Of a stretch of 64,000 bases of DNA, positions 1 to 11,668 are shown piece by piece. How positions within the stretch are numbered: the first letter of the stretch is position 1; each line of letters opens with the position of its first letter. The notes below the pieces were generated by a model. The model had not been told where the DNA came from. It did no database searches and saw only the letters and a list, made by a program, of their open reading frames with translations. This DNA is from Geosiphon pyriformis (lineage: Eukaryota > Glomeromycota > Glomeromycetes > Archaeosporales > Geosiphonaceae): positions 14,654 to 78,653 of the forward strand of contig JAAOMT010000534.1 of assembly GCA_016748015.1 (NCBI GenBank), in the 5' to 3' direction. The position numbers and the translations under genes were made by a program.

Positions 1-890
1 TCCACGGACGTAGCCACCGCTAGTTCGGTTTTAACATTGGTAGCCCGCATGTGAGAGAGGGCAGTCTTAAACACTAATGCTAATTCAGTCTCCCTATCTA
101 TTTCATCAAAATAGATAGAGTCACCAAGTTGTGCAAACTGGCAGTTGTCAAAATAAGATAATATTGTCAATTATGAATAGATTAAGAACAGCTAATATGA
201 AAATCATGGTCATACTTTTCCCAAGTCCGAGTAGTTAATCACGGGAAGCTTTCCCAGAAGAGGTGCATTAATGAGTTCCGGCAGCTGGCCAGCACGAGTT
301 GGCAGAGTATCGAACGGCTTAATAAGGTTTGCACATATGAACTTAGTCTTGTCGGTCTCTATTGTTGAAATTGTTTAAAAACTGGGAGGCTATCAACATT
401 AACGTATAAATTTGTGTTAAAAAGTAAAATACCGATGCGTGGTCTTTTTGAAGGACGTTCGAGTTCTGCAAGTGAAACAACATTCAAGAACGTTGAAGTT
501 GCGAGTGCAACACACATGAGTCAGTTATTACCCAAAGTCATAAACTCTGTCCCCAACGTTCAAGTCACAAGTCACGAAGTCCTTACCTATCTTAGTTATT
601 TCCATCAAAGAATTTTGTAGTTTTTGCACCTGCGCCTTCCACTCGTTCTTTTCTACTTTTAAATCATTTGCTTCTTCTTCTAGCTTTTCTTTTTGCTTTT
701 CTAGCTCTTGCATATTTTCTATCCACCAATTCTTTTCGTTTTCGTCCTTGTACTTCCTCTGTCTCAAATTCTTCTTCAATTCACGTAACTCAACTTCCTT
801 CTCACCCTTTTCCTTCAGCTCCTCCACGCATCTCCTATACTCGGTCTTAGCGTCTCCTAATTCACGTTCGATTCTGTCGACACTAGCCAT
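1..890 (-). CDS. Coiled-coil protein of unknown function, partial (5' part; runs off the left edge)
   Basis: Spliced reading: exons 890-587, 465-433, 358-216 and 137-1, with phases that join in frame. Introns are 586-466 (GTAAGG...TTGCAG), 432-359 (GTATTT...AATAG) and 215-138 (GTATGA...GCCAG). The ATG at 890 starts MASVDRIERELGD. Residues about 5-95 are a highly charged Glu/Lys heptad-rich coiled coil. A short basic stretch (PSKRPR, possibly a nuclear localisation signal) is split across exon 2. The rest reads like a folded domain (for example AGQLPELINAPLLGKLP and FDEIDRETELALVF), still open at the window edge. I do not recognise the family and give no function. Base composition is ordinary here and falls sharply beyond position 1040, where the AT desert begins. 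The gene is well supported; the exact splice points less so. Confidence 0.7.
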
Positions 891-1040
891 GGTGTTTTGC
901 GTGTTTGTTATGGTTTGGGAAGATATGGGCCTAATATATGTTTGGTTCGTGTCAATGACGTTTCAGATCTTTGATTTATCAACAAACCCGCTATTGTTAA
1001 ATTATAACCCTGCCGTATGCCTATATAATATAATTGTTTT

Positions 1041-3990
1041 TTAATAATTATTGTATTGTGCAATATTCATTAAATTATTTTTGTTTTGTTAAAATAACAT
1101 TCTTATTGTTTTATATATTTAATATTGAATAAAATTCGTTTCATAATTTTAAAATAAAGATAATTGTAAGTTTTAAAAATTAGAATTAATACTATTTAAA
1201 ATAAACCAGTATTAAAATATAATTTAAATATTATTTTGTATATATATATGTAACTTTATATTAATTTAAACTAATTAAATAAAAGTTTATAAATTTTAAT
1301 TTGTAAATAAACAAATTAATAATGTTATTTTTATGTATTAATTAAATAAAATTTAAAATATGTAACAAAAATATTACTTACACATTTTTTATATATAACC
1401 AGTAATTTAAACTTATATTAAGCTATATAAATTAAATAACTATATGTTTTTATTTTATTTAAGTATTTAACAATTTTTTATTTAAATACTTATTTAATTT
1501 TATATTTTAAACATATTTATATATTTAAGCTTAATAACTTTTACATTAATACTTTATATTTTTTGCAAAATTATTAATTTTTTATTTTTATTATTTAAAA
1601 GACATATATTATAGTTTTGTGAATTTTTAAACAACAAAATAATAATAATAACTCTTTTAATTTAAGAAAATTTTGGTATTTATTTTTAATAATCAATAAA
1701 AAATAATTTAAATTATTAAAACAGTAACAATTTTTGTAAGTAAAATTTTAAAAATTTTATTATCAATTCTAAAAATAAGTAAATAAAACATAAATAATAA
1801 TAACCTATTATATTTTTAAATTCTTTAGAAAAATTAAACAGTTATAATTTTAAGATTAATTATATATATTAATTTTTCCAAATTTAATTCACGTTTTTAA
1901 CTTAATTTTTTTATTTGAAAAAAAACATGCTATTAATAATATATTAAAACAATAATAACCAAAAATTTAAAATTACAAACAAATTAAATAAGAAAAATTT
2001 TATATTTATATTTAATTATCTGGTAAATATGTAAATTAAGCATTAATTTCTAAGACAACTCTAATATAATTTACTTTAATTAAATTAATAAAAACAGTTT
2101 TAAATTGTTCATATTGCTTAATTTTGAATTTAATATTATTAAAATTTAATTTATTTCTATTTATAAACTAAAAACATTATATATTTAATATAAATTTAAT
2201 CTAATTTATTTTTTAAAAGTTTTAATAATTCTATTAAGTATTTAAAAGTTTTTTTAAACAGTTTATAAATTGATTACTACTATTTTATTGTGTATAAAAT
2301 CTTAAGTAATCATAAATTATAAAATTAAAACCAAAAAATAAAATTAATAATTGAAAATAGTTTTAAAACACAACAACTTTTTATAAAATTAGACTGTTTA
2401 CTTTAATATTTATTTATTAAAAAAATTTTTCTTATATTATTATGTTTTAAATTATATTAATTTTATATTTTAAATTATTTTAAGTACTTTATAATTAAAA
2501 AACAATAATTTTAATTATATATAAAATAATATAAAAAATAAATATAAAAGTTTTTTAATATTAATATATAACAAATAATATAAAATAAAGACAAACAAAT
2601 ATTTACAAAATTTTTTATACAAGGCTTTTAATTTAAACTAATTTATAAAAAATATTGTTTTCATAAAAAAATTTATTTTTATTTTTAAAAAATAATAATA
2701 AAAATAATAGCTTTAATTTAATTATATTTATATAATATCATAGCTTTTTAAATTAAAAGCTAAAAAAACTTTTTTTTGTTAAACATATAAATTATAAAAA
2801 TAAAATTCATAAATTTTATTTTAGTCTTGCTTAATTTAATATTAGAAAAATTTACATATTAATTTAATTTTATAAAAAGTTTGTTATAAATTTTAAATAA
2901 CCAAAAAAATTAAAAGTATTTTTGCAAAAACATAAACTAAAAATATATGTTTTTATTTAAATTATTTATAATATTTTTTGTTTTATTATTTTAACTTGAT
3001 TTTAAACTTTAAAAAGTAATATTTTGTTTAACTTTTTTTTATCTAAATACTTTTTTAAATAAATAAATTAATTTTTGTAAAAATATATAAAAATTATATA
3101 TAAAACATACAGCTGTTTTAACAATTATATATTTTAATAAAAATACAATAATAATTTTAAGTTTATTTATTAATACATAAAAATAATAAAATATCAAAAA
3201 AATTAATAATAATTAAAATTTTTATTATAAATTTATCTTAAACTTTTTGTTTACTTTAAAAATTTAAATTTTTATTACTAAAATATTTATTCTGGCCAAT
3301 ATAATAATATGTTTTTAAAAATATTTTTTGTATAAATACTTTTACAAAAATTAATGCTTTCTATAAAAACTTTTTATAACAAAAAAAATTTTTTTTGTTT
3401 TTTTAAACTTTTTAGCAAATTTTGTTTTGGATAAATATTTATTGTATTCAAATAATAAAATATATATTAAATTATTATACAATATTAATATAAATTTTAA
3501 TATTTTGTTATTAATATTATAAAAACAATAAAAATACTATTTTGTAAAAGATATTATAAAAAATAAAAAATATAATAAACAATATTATAGTATTTTTTAA
3601 TTTTTTTGTTAATAAATAAATAAATTTTATTAAATACAAAACAATTTTTAAATATGTTATTAATTATTATCTTTTATTAATTAATTTTTAAAACTAAAAT
3701 TTAATAAATTCATTTTAATTTAGATATCTTTTCAAAAAAATTTATTTTTAATTGGATTAATTAAAAGATTATATCATTTTTAAAAATTGGTTTTTTAATT
3801 ATAAGCTGTTTTATACAAACACAAAAATAAGTATTTTATTTTAAAATAAAATTATTAAATTTTTAATATCTTTTAACAATTTACAGATAATATTTAAGTT
3901 AATAAAATATGTTCTTAATTTTTTTACTTATAAACAACAATATATAATATAAATATATGTATAAGTAGCTATTAGTAATAGTTAAAAAAA
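1041..3990. other. AT-rich desert without a recognisable gene
   Basis: Almost every base is A or T, CpG is essentially absent, and no reading frame exceeds a few dozen codons. Nothing gene-like could be read on either strand. The neighbouring decayed LINEs suggest it is the end state of mutated transposon DNA, but no specific element could be aligned, so that origin is inference. Confidence 0.7.
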
Positions 3991-3994
3991 GATT

Positions 3995-4715
3995 GTATAA
4001 CAAGAGTTACTTTGGTGTGCTATGTTTGTTGTATGGTGAAATAAAGTTTTTGGATTATGTTTTTATTTGTGTTTAGGATGTTGTTGTTCATAATGAAATT
4101 TTGGTTGAGATTTCTATACAGCAAACTGCTTTGATTAGTGTTTATAATATGTTTTCTTCTGTTATTTTGCAAATTTTCTCTTAATGTTCCTTGAATATTG
4201 GCTTGTATACTATGGTATATAAAGAGTTTGTATTAAAAGAGTAGTGCAATAAAACTTTTGGTATTTTTGAGAATAGAAAAGAGACTGTTGTTCAAGTTGT
4301 TGAATATATAAGATTTGTTGTAGAATTACATTATGCTAAGATGTAGTTGATAAAATCTGAGCAAAGAGTAAGAATAAAAAAAATTGGTTTGGCTCATGAT
4401 AGTGGAGTGGTTTCTAAACTGTCTTATAGTGTGTCTTTGATATTGTCTAATAAGATGATCAGGTTGCTTAGTATTATTGAGTTATTTACTATTAGCTTTG
4501 GTTGTTATAAGCCATGTCTTTTTTTTTTGGTCTGGGTGGTAAGGTACGAGTTAGTATAGGTGTATAGTATTGTCTTATTTGGTTTGAATGACTATTCACA
4601 TGTAGTAAATACATGAGTCATATTTAGTTTGGGTTATTTAGTTTGGTTCTATATACTAGATAGTAGTTGGGCTTCACTTGTTAAATGTGTAAATAAAAAA
4701 ATAAAAAATATAAAT
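3995..4715 (+). mobile_element. 5'-truncated, decayed LINE 3' end (copy 4)
   Basis: This covers only the C-terminal part of ORF2 and the 3' tail. The translation from about 4020 (LYGEIKFLDYVFIC) parallels the zinc module of copy 1 at 10985 (LYCDKVEVSDHVFSC), and 4440-4558 parallels the last coding stretch of copy 1 (MIRLLSI...FGCYKPCLFF). The tail at 4559-4712 carries the family inverted repeat CATGTA-GTAAA-TACATG and ends in TAAATAAAAAAATAAAAAA. Several stops interrupt the frame. The abrupt composition change at about 3990 suggests 5' truncation at insertion, typical of LINEs. Confidence 0.75.
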
Positions 4716-4966
4716 ATCTTTATGATAATTTTAATTTTTGAGTTTTATTAATCTGAACTAAAATTATATATAATACATAATAATTTTTACTTTTCTATAA
4801 ATTTACCAAAAAATTCAAGCAATTTAAAAACTTAAAAACAAGTTTTTATATAACTTATTTATTTTTCTAAATTATAATATATATTATTATATAATTTTAT
4901 ATAATTAAAAAAAAAAATTTCTTTCTCTTATTTATTCCAAATTCCCAGAAAGAGTTAAAAGTTTTT

Positions 4967-6844
4967 TTGAAAGAAGTTTTTTTCATCATTCAGTATAATA
5001 AAACCAAATCATTTTTTGATTTTAAGGCCACTGTTGGCCCTAGTATTGCCGTCATAAAGAAGATTGCTGAAAAGTCTGGTTCTGGTGGTGGTTTCAAGCC
5101 TGTTTTGTTAAGGAAAAAGAGGAAAGGTGTTGCTCTGGAAGAAAATATTAGTGGTAAAGAAGTTCTAATTGAGATTTCTAGTGATTGTTCTTGAGATTCT
5201 GAGACTGGTGACACTACTGAATCTGAAAGTATTGATATGGAGGAGGAGTGTCTAGTGAAAAAAACTAGCTTTGACTACGATAAGAGTGGCACTATCATTG
5301 ACAGAGAGATTGATCAAACACTTAAAGGGCTGGGCATCAAAACTAAAAAGGCTTTGGACAAGCCATTGAGAAAAATAAATTTCTCGAATCTTAATATTGA
5401 TGACAATATTCTCTTGAATGCCCTCTTAGAACTTTTCTCTCTCTTAAAGAATTTGGTTCCTGTTTCTGTTAGGAAGTCTTTTGCTTTGGATATTGGATTA
5501 GATAAAGTGGCTGGGAAATCATCTTAAGAAAAGCTAATGGTAGTTAGGAGGTTGTTTTCAAAATTCAATGGCTTTGGGGGGACCTCTATCCCTTTAAAAT
5601 TTTCTGGAATTATTCATGCATCTTTCACCTCTGAAACTAGCTTGGCACAGGCTACAGAAAAGACAAGAGCAGTGGACATTTTAGTAAACACCAATCTCAA
5701 GAAATCTACTGGTCATTTAGATCAGGCTGTGGTGTTAAAAAAAGTTCCAGTTGGAACATCAGCTGAGACTGTGTGCATTGCACTATTCAAATTTGGTACA
5801 ATTAAGTCGATCAAGATGCACTTGGTGGGACTGTGGCAAAAAGCAATAGTTGAATTTGGTGAAATTAATCAGACTGATTTGGTTGCAGCTTGCTGGTTTA
5901 TCCTGATTAGAAAAGATGCTGTTCACATGGCCAGAACTAATAATGACAAGAAATTGTGGGATGCTAAAGATTATCACAGGGCTCTGCTTTACACTCTGCC
6001 AATGGGAACAACTGCTCATAACATCTGGGATTTTGTTGGCTTTGTGGGTGGAAAAACCTGTATGATCAATTGTCATTCTGTAACATATGCTTGAGCCAGA
6101 TGTGCTGTTGTTTGTTTTAATTCAGCTGATTCCTTGGATGCTGTTATGGATACTACTCTGGTGTTAAGGGGTGTAAATCTGCATTGGTCTCATCTGAGTC
6201 TCTCTAAGTGTGCTAAGTGTGAGAATTTGGGTCACACATTATTAGGCTGCTCTGTAGGTGGGAATCTCTCTTCTGGTAGATCATCTCACAGAATGCTTTC
6301 AAATGTAGATAAGAGCAGACTGGCTGCCATTTATGCCAAATGTTCAGTTCCAGTCACCTGGCCAGTTGCTTTTGGTGGTGCTTTATAGGCTAGTGTTATC
6401 AGTAGGTTTTCTTTTCCTCTTCTTTCTGGTTAAGACATTTCTTTTAAAAATGACTCTTCTTCAGAGATAAAGCCTACCCTGCTAGTGTCTTTAAAAATAA
6501 ATGATAGGTTTGCTACTCTTGAGTACAGTCTTGCCAGCCTTGCAAAGTGTATTGATAAGTTGGCTAAAAGATTGGACACGTCTGAACCAACAGTTTTTCA
6601 GTTTAGCCCTAGATGTCAGCCATTGGTAACTCCTTTATCACAGAATCAAGGGGCAAATATAGGGATGAATGAAAGTTCGGGTGTGGTCACTAGTAGTGAG
6701 ATTGTAGTGAGGATGGTGGTTTTCAATTCTTCAGTTGTTTTGAAAATAGAAGAAACTTTGAGGAATCTTTTGGTTATGGTTATAAGCCTTTTGGCTAAAA
6801 TAGACAATGCTGGTCAGGTGTCTGTTGTTTGTTCTTCTCAATAA
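4967..6844 (+). pseudogene. LINE copy 1 ORF1 region: RRM-like domain, CCHC knuckle, coiled coil
   Basis: Interrupted reading through 4967-5194, 5237-5527, 5537-6094, 6134-6388 and 6485-6844. The part around 5731-5950 (VVLKKVPVGTSAETVCIALF, then FGTIKSIKMHLVGLWQKAIV) has the two RNP-like strands of an RRM. The zinc knuckle CAKCENLGHTLLGC (6209-6250) fits CX2CX4HX4C exactly. The stretch 6500-6600 has heptad-like spacing (coiled coil). By analogy with LINE ORF1 proteins it would bind and chaperone the element RNA. The in-frame stops (for example TAA at 5525 and TGA at 6092) mean no intact protein is made. Confidence 0.8.
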
Positions 6845-6885
6845 TAGATCTGGTATAGAAAGTAGCCACATGTAATGTTAGAGAA

Positions 6886-7660
6886 ATGAATAATCCTGCA
6901 AAACAGGATGATATCATTTGTTGGCATAAAGATATGGGCAATTTAATCTCTGTTGTTATTGAAACTAAGTTAAAAAGTAGGATCTGTTCATGGATCATAA
7001 ACAAGTTTAGTGGTATCTGGGTCTTCACCTCTGGCTTAGATTCTGGTCATATGGGTGCTGGCATTGTGGTTATATTGAACATTTCTTTGGCAAAACATGT
7101 GTATAAAATTTCTGAGGTGTTCGGTTGGCTCCTATCTATCAAGTTGCTTTTCAAAAATAAACTTTCAGTTTCAGTTTTGGGACTTTACACTGGTGCTTCT
7201 TCAGTGGTTCAGTTCTCTTAGGCTGGTGAGATCAACTCTTTCATTGTAAAAACTGTAAATGAATTCTTTTTTGTTATTCTTGATGGTAATTTTAATAAAA
7301 ATGGCTCTCATAAGTGTGCTAGTTTCAGGAAGTGCTTAGATTTGGGGCTTGCTAATTCTCTAATCAGTAGTTTGGCAATGAAATTGTCCATCTGGGCAAA
7401 TTCTTGGGGTGTAGCTAAAATGATTGATTATGTGTTTGTCTCTTCTAATTTGGTTAATACAATAGTGGATCATAAAATAAGTGAAGTTGTGGACTATTTT
7501 GACATTAATCACAAGGTTGTTTCTATCTTCATAGGTCTGGGTGGACTTTTGGATACTTGTTTGAACTCTATTCACAAACAGGCAAACAGAGATTACTGAA
7601 AATATGACTTTAAGGGTGCTGACAAAACTAAGTGGAATGATTTTAAGGATGCCACATCAT
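6886..7660 (+). pseudogene. LINE copy 1 ORF2: AP-type endonuclease domain
   Basis: Exonuclease-endonuclease-phosphatase motifs can be followed in order: an N-terminal CNVREMNNPAKQ block, ETKLKS (catalytic Glu) near 6961, DGNFNKNGS (from the family GGDFNEN) near 7283, IDYVFVSSNLVN near 7425 and FDINHKVV near 7498 (family FDTDHQAV). Two catalytic positions differ from copy 2: the D of the GDFN block is disturbed and the D of TDH is N. Stops at 7219-7221 and 7597-7599 interrupt it. In active LINEs this domain nicks target DNA to prime reverse transcription. Confidence 0.8.
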
Positions 7661-9989
7661 CTAATACTATGCTATTTTCTGACCAGTTTGCTGCTTCTGT
7701 GGGATTTTCAGATCTGGATGAGATGTAAGACATTGTTCATAAGACATTAATTCTGTCAGCCAATGAGATTTTCAAAAAGAGATGGTTCAAAGGTTTTGAT
7801 GGTGTCTTTACAAAAGACTCTTCCAAGTTTCATAAGTTGGAACTTTTGGTCTCAAAAATTGTTAAAGCTTCTTGTCTGGAGAGTGTTGTTGATTTTGATT
7901 TCTTTATGGAGTGCTGGGCTTTTTTGGACAAGGTTAAAGCTTTGACTATTCAAGATCTTATGGACTTTGGTGTGGGCTTTGATCATGTTTGTTCTGCTCT
8001 GTATAGTGTCAGAAAATCTTATCATGCTTCCAAGCTTGCTGAATCTTTAAGGGCGAGTGAGACAAACATTAAATCTGCTATTGATAAGAACATGGAGAGT
8101 TTCAAGACTAATAAGAGCCATACTATTAGAAGCGTACTAGAGCATTCTTTTTGCAAAGTAGTGCTGGATTATCTGGTTGTTGGTGATAAACTGTTTTTGG
8201 AACCTGATGAGATCAAATCTAAGGTGGATACTATAATAGAGGACTGGACTAAGGAACAGATAGTAGTGGATGATTTGTTTAATAATTGGTCTAATCAATA
8301 CCAACCTTTGGAATATGTTTATGATAAGACTTTCTTTGGTATAATGCAGTCGATTGAGTTTAATGAGTTGTTTGGCATGGTTTCTGATTTACCTGATGGC
8401 AAGGCTGTGGGTCTCTCTGGTATATTTAATGAGCTTTGGAAGTATTGTGACAGATCTGTGTTGGATATGCTTTTGGTGTTATTAAATTCTTGTTTGTCTC
8501 GTGAATTGGTGCTCAGTTCTTGGAAGGAGACTTGGGTTTCAATGATTCTTAAGCCATATGAATGGGAGGATGTTCTCACAAATACCCATCCTATTGCTCT
8601 GATTGAGATGGCTCAGAAGGTGCTTTCCAAGGTTTTTTTGGACAGAATTTTACTGGCATGCAGCACTCACAATGTTCTTCAAGAGAACAATTTTTTGGTT
8701 TTAAAGGGTACAACAATCCAAACTTCTATCTTTGCTATTGGCTCAGTTGTTGAGGATGCTTTGGAGAAAAATTGTAAGCTTTGGCTCATTCTACAGAACA
8801 TGCGGAAGACATATGATTTGGTTGGTTGGAAGCACCTTGAGAAGAGCTTGGTCAGGATCAAAATGTGTAGCAAATTTATTTAATTTTTTGGAGATATTCA
8901 TAAAAATCACATCAATCGGATCATGACTGACTTTGAGTTGTCTAATGGCTATCGTTTTTATAATAGTTTGGACCAGGGAGAAGTTTTTTTACCTCTTTTT
9001 TGGAGAATATTTTACAATTCTTTTTTGTGTGAGGTTAAATGCCAGGAGAGTGTGTGTAGATATAGAATAATTTTTCACTTCATTTCCAAAAATAGTTGTG
9101 CTGAATCCCAGGCTGAGCTTTCTTCTTTTTTTGTTGCTAGTGCTTTTGTTGATGATACAATTTGGGTTGATAGCAGTCAGACTGCTACTCAACACATTCT
9201 CAATGTGGCTAGTGAATTTTTTCATATCAACAATATCTCTATTAATACCAACAAAACCATGGTCATTCTTATTAATTGCAAAGTTGCGAGTTCATTTTTC
9301 TTTATCAGTGGGTCGCCTATTTTTATTGCTAAGAAGAGAGATTCTCATTATTATTTGGGTATATTTCTCTCTATGGAGGGTCTTTTGAAACCTAGCTTGG
9401 TCAAGACACACTTTGACATTCGGTTTTTGCCAACCTGGTTTTAAGAAAGATTATTTTAGATAAGCAGTTCTTGTATTTGGTGACAGCTGTTTTTCATCCT
9501 ATTATTAATTATAGAACTCAATTTAGTTTTATTTCTATTAATGTGTATGGCAAGTGGAATGCCTTGATTTGTAAGGATTTAAAGTCGAAATCTGGCTTGT
9601 TACATAATTTTCCTAGTAATGTAATCCACCACCCATCTTTTTATAATTTGAAAACATTTAAGCAGATTCAGTCTGAAGAAAAGTTGGCTTTCTTTGTAAG
9701 CTTTGTGAATTCTGACAGAATTTTGGGTCACCTGTTCTCTCACAGGTCTTATGATTTACAAGTTTTGTGTTGGTGTCCACACTATTCTTTGTGTTTTCCT
9801 GTTTATCTAAAAATCAATCCTGCTGACAATTTTTTGGTGGATATGGTTCGTATTTTTTTTGGGTGTGATTTGTCTTTTGGTGGCTCTGTAAACAATTCTT
9901 TCTATTTTTGGAATGGTACATCCATGTTAACTGTTCTTGGTGAGTCGAAGTTTGCCAGATTTTTTTCTTCTCTTCGATGTTATAAGTAG
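7661..9989 (+). pseudogene. LINE copy 1 ORF2: reverse transcriptase domain
   Basis: The longest open stretch runs 7837-8883. It contains LPDGKAVGLSGIFNELWK near 8390 (the conserved PDGKAxGxSGIxNE block of LINE RTs), ILKPYEWE near 8548, THPIAL near 8585 and the Q-N-x-R-K-x-Y-D-L block near 8797. The catalytic box reads AFVDDTIWV (9143-9169), an F-V-D-D version of YxDD. Frame breaks occur at 8883/8923, 9444/9471 and 9989. RT would copy the element RNA at the nicked target. The catalytic aspartates are still present even though the frame is broken. Confidence 0.85.
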
Positions 9990-10060
9990 TTTTTGTGGAC
10001 CAACTACGCAATCGCCATGGTGCTGTTTTTGATTGAAATACTTTCAAATGTTGGAAAAGA

Positions 10061-10760
10061 TTGGACCTTCGTGGTCTTGTTCCTGACTGGTTCAAGATTT
10101 TGGTTTTGTTCCTAGTTGATGCTGTGCTTTTTTTTGCCAGTCCATCTTTTCTGGATGTTGGTAGGCCCCCCAATATTCTTTATTTTTGCGATTATAATTT
10201 GGTTTGTAGTCAACTGTCTCATGTTTGCAATGATGTTTTGTCTGTGTATATAGATGGCTCTCTTCGAGACTTGGGCTTAGCTAGTTGTAAGGCTAGTACT
10301 GCTGTGTTTTTTGAGAACATTAATTTGGGTTTGGGCATGGGCGTTTCTGGTTTGGTGTTGTCTATCTTGGCCGAATTGCAGACTATTGTATTGGCTCTTA
10401 AGTGTGTCTCTTTTTATAGCTCCATTTATTTGTTTACATACAGTTAAGCTGTTTTGAACACTTGCAAATCGGAGATGGGTCTGATGTATCCAAATTTTTG
10501 AAACTGGTGTTGAATTGAGTGTCACCACATTTCAGAGATTATTTGCAATTAGAATTTAAATGTCAACTGGTGCAAAGTTAAAAGTCACTCAGGTGTTTTG
10601 GGAAATGAGTATGCTGATGTACTGACTAATGCTGCATCTTTTTTTGTCCAGCAACTTCCTCCTCGTTTTACAAATCGATATATTTTGGCTGATGGTAAAG
10701 TGGTTTCTTGCAATTCAAGGCATTTTGTTCATGATATTTTTTGGTTAATACATTGTGTGT
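10061..10760 (+). pseudogene. LINE copy 1 ORF2: RNase H domain
   Basis: RNase HI motifs appear in order: VYIDGSLRDLG (first Asp) near 10247, AELQTIVLALKC (Glu) near 10371, the degenerate counterpart of SDNQSALDA near 10430-10460 interrupted by TAA at 10445, and KSHSGVLGNEYADVL (His and last Asp) near 10582. Possession of an RNase H domain is known in several LINE clades. The frame is broken but the residues other than the third acidic block are still readable. Confidence 0.8.
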
Positions 10761-10959
10761 AGTGGGAAGTTGGGTCTGGTTCTAAGGTTCTTGCAAATAG
10801 TCTGCTTACTGATATTGACTGGTGCAGTTCATCTTTTATTTGGCACTCTGTTTCACATATGGCTGTTGGATTTACCAGTAGACCATTGTCTGGCACTCAT
10901 ACTTATTTTATGAAGGTTTTGTACCATTAATTGTCCATAGTGGTCCAAAAGTGACTTTA

Positions 10960-11527
10960 CAGCTGGCTTTATTCCAGTGTGGTTTGCTTATATTGTGACA
11001 AGGTTGAAGTGTCAGACCATGTTTTTTCATGTGCTGCTAATGACTCTGCTTGTCTCCATCTTTTAAGCACTCATGCAAAAGCTTGGAGGGTGCTGTCTGG
11101 TTTTTCTTGCCCATTTTTTTGTGTGTTTCAGTTGATGTCTTTCTGTGCTCCCAATGTTGACATGTGTACTGCTTTTTACAAGGATTTTGTTTTTAATAGT
11201 TGGGTTCATAAGACAGTGTTGGTTTTCGGAGATCCCAAGATTGCTAGGTTGAAGATTGTAAACTTTTTGTGCACATTCTGTCTTGCTTTTAGGAATAAGG
11301 TCTGGTTGGTTCATGCAAGGCATTATGCTTTTATGGAAAAAAATAGCTTGATTTCACGAGATAGTTTCATTTCCATTTCAATTGCTGGGTTGTTCTCAGT
11401 TTTTTATACTGGGATGATTAGGTTGCTTAGTATTACTAATGTGTTTGGTGTTTGTTTTGGGTTTCGCAAGCCTAGTTTGTTTTTTTCTGGTATTGGTAAC
11501 TATGTTTCAGTCCACATAGATGCTTAG
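10960..11527 (+). pseudogene. LINE copy 1 ORF2: C-terminal zinc-binding module
   Basis: Open from about 10979 to the stop at 11525-11527. LYCDKVEVSDHVFSC near 10985 has the CX2C...HX3C pattern found at the C-terminus of many LINE reverse transcriptases. The following 150 residues end GFRKPSLFFSGIGNYVSVHIDA and are recognisable in every copy in the window, including the GC-rich fragment at 36506-36838. This terminal block is the least damaged part of copy 1. Confidence 0.8.
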
Positions 11528-11658
11528 TGTTGTTCTGATCAGCTTGAGTGGCTGGTCACATGTAGCAAATACATGATTTATGCCTAGTTTAGATTACCTC
11601 AGTTGATGTATTATACTAGGTAGTATGTAGACTTCACTCATTAAATGAATAAAAAAAA
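11528..11658 (+). promoter_or_regulatory. LINE 3' tail with two inverted repeats (copy 1)
   Basis: GTGGC-TG-GTCAC (11548-11559) can pair with one G-U pair, and CATGTA-GCAAA-TACATG just after it (to about 11575) is a perfect 6-bp inverted repeat. The tail ends TAAATGAATAAAAAAAAA. Seven related tails exist in the window, and LINE reverse transcriptases often recognise such 3' structures, so a priming signal is a reasonable inference. Confidence 0.6.
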
Positions 11659-11668
11659 ATATAATTAA

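Larger units (their letters stand above)
4909..11658 (+). mobile_element. Nearly full-length LINE (non-LTR retrotransposon), copy 1, inactivated
   Basis: About 6.75 kb, beginning AAAATTTCTTTCTCTT (the same start as copy 2) and ending in the conserved tail and an A-rich run. In order it encodes an ORF1 region (RRM-like, zinc knuckle, coiled coil), endonuclease, reverse transcriptase, RNase H and a C-terminal zinc module. The frame is broken by scattered stops and a few frameshifts but all domains remain legible. Flanks carry the possible 10-bp target-site duplication ATATAATTAA at 4899-4908 and 11659-11668; the surroundings are so AT-rich that chance cannot be excluded. It sits between copy 4 and the AT desert that precedes copy 3. 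Confidence 0.9.

Noticed and set aside
1041-3990. Mitochondrial origin of the extreme A/T sequence
   Set aside because: No mitochondrial gene, tRNA or intron core could be read, and neighbouring low-GC zones are nuclear LINE and gypsy remnants.
9814-10173. Minus-strand 119-codon frame within LINE copy 1
   Set aside because: Antisense shadow of the RT-to-RNase H connection region, which aligns with copy 2 on the sense strand.
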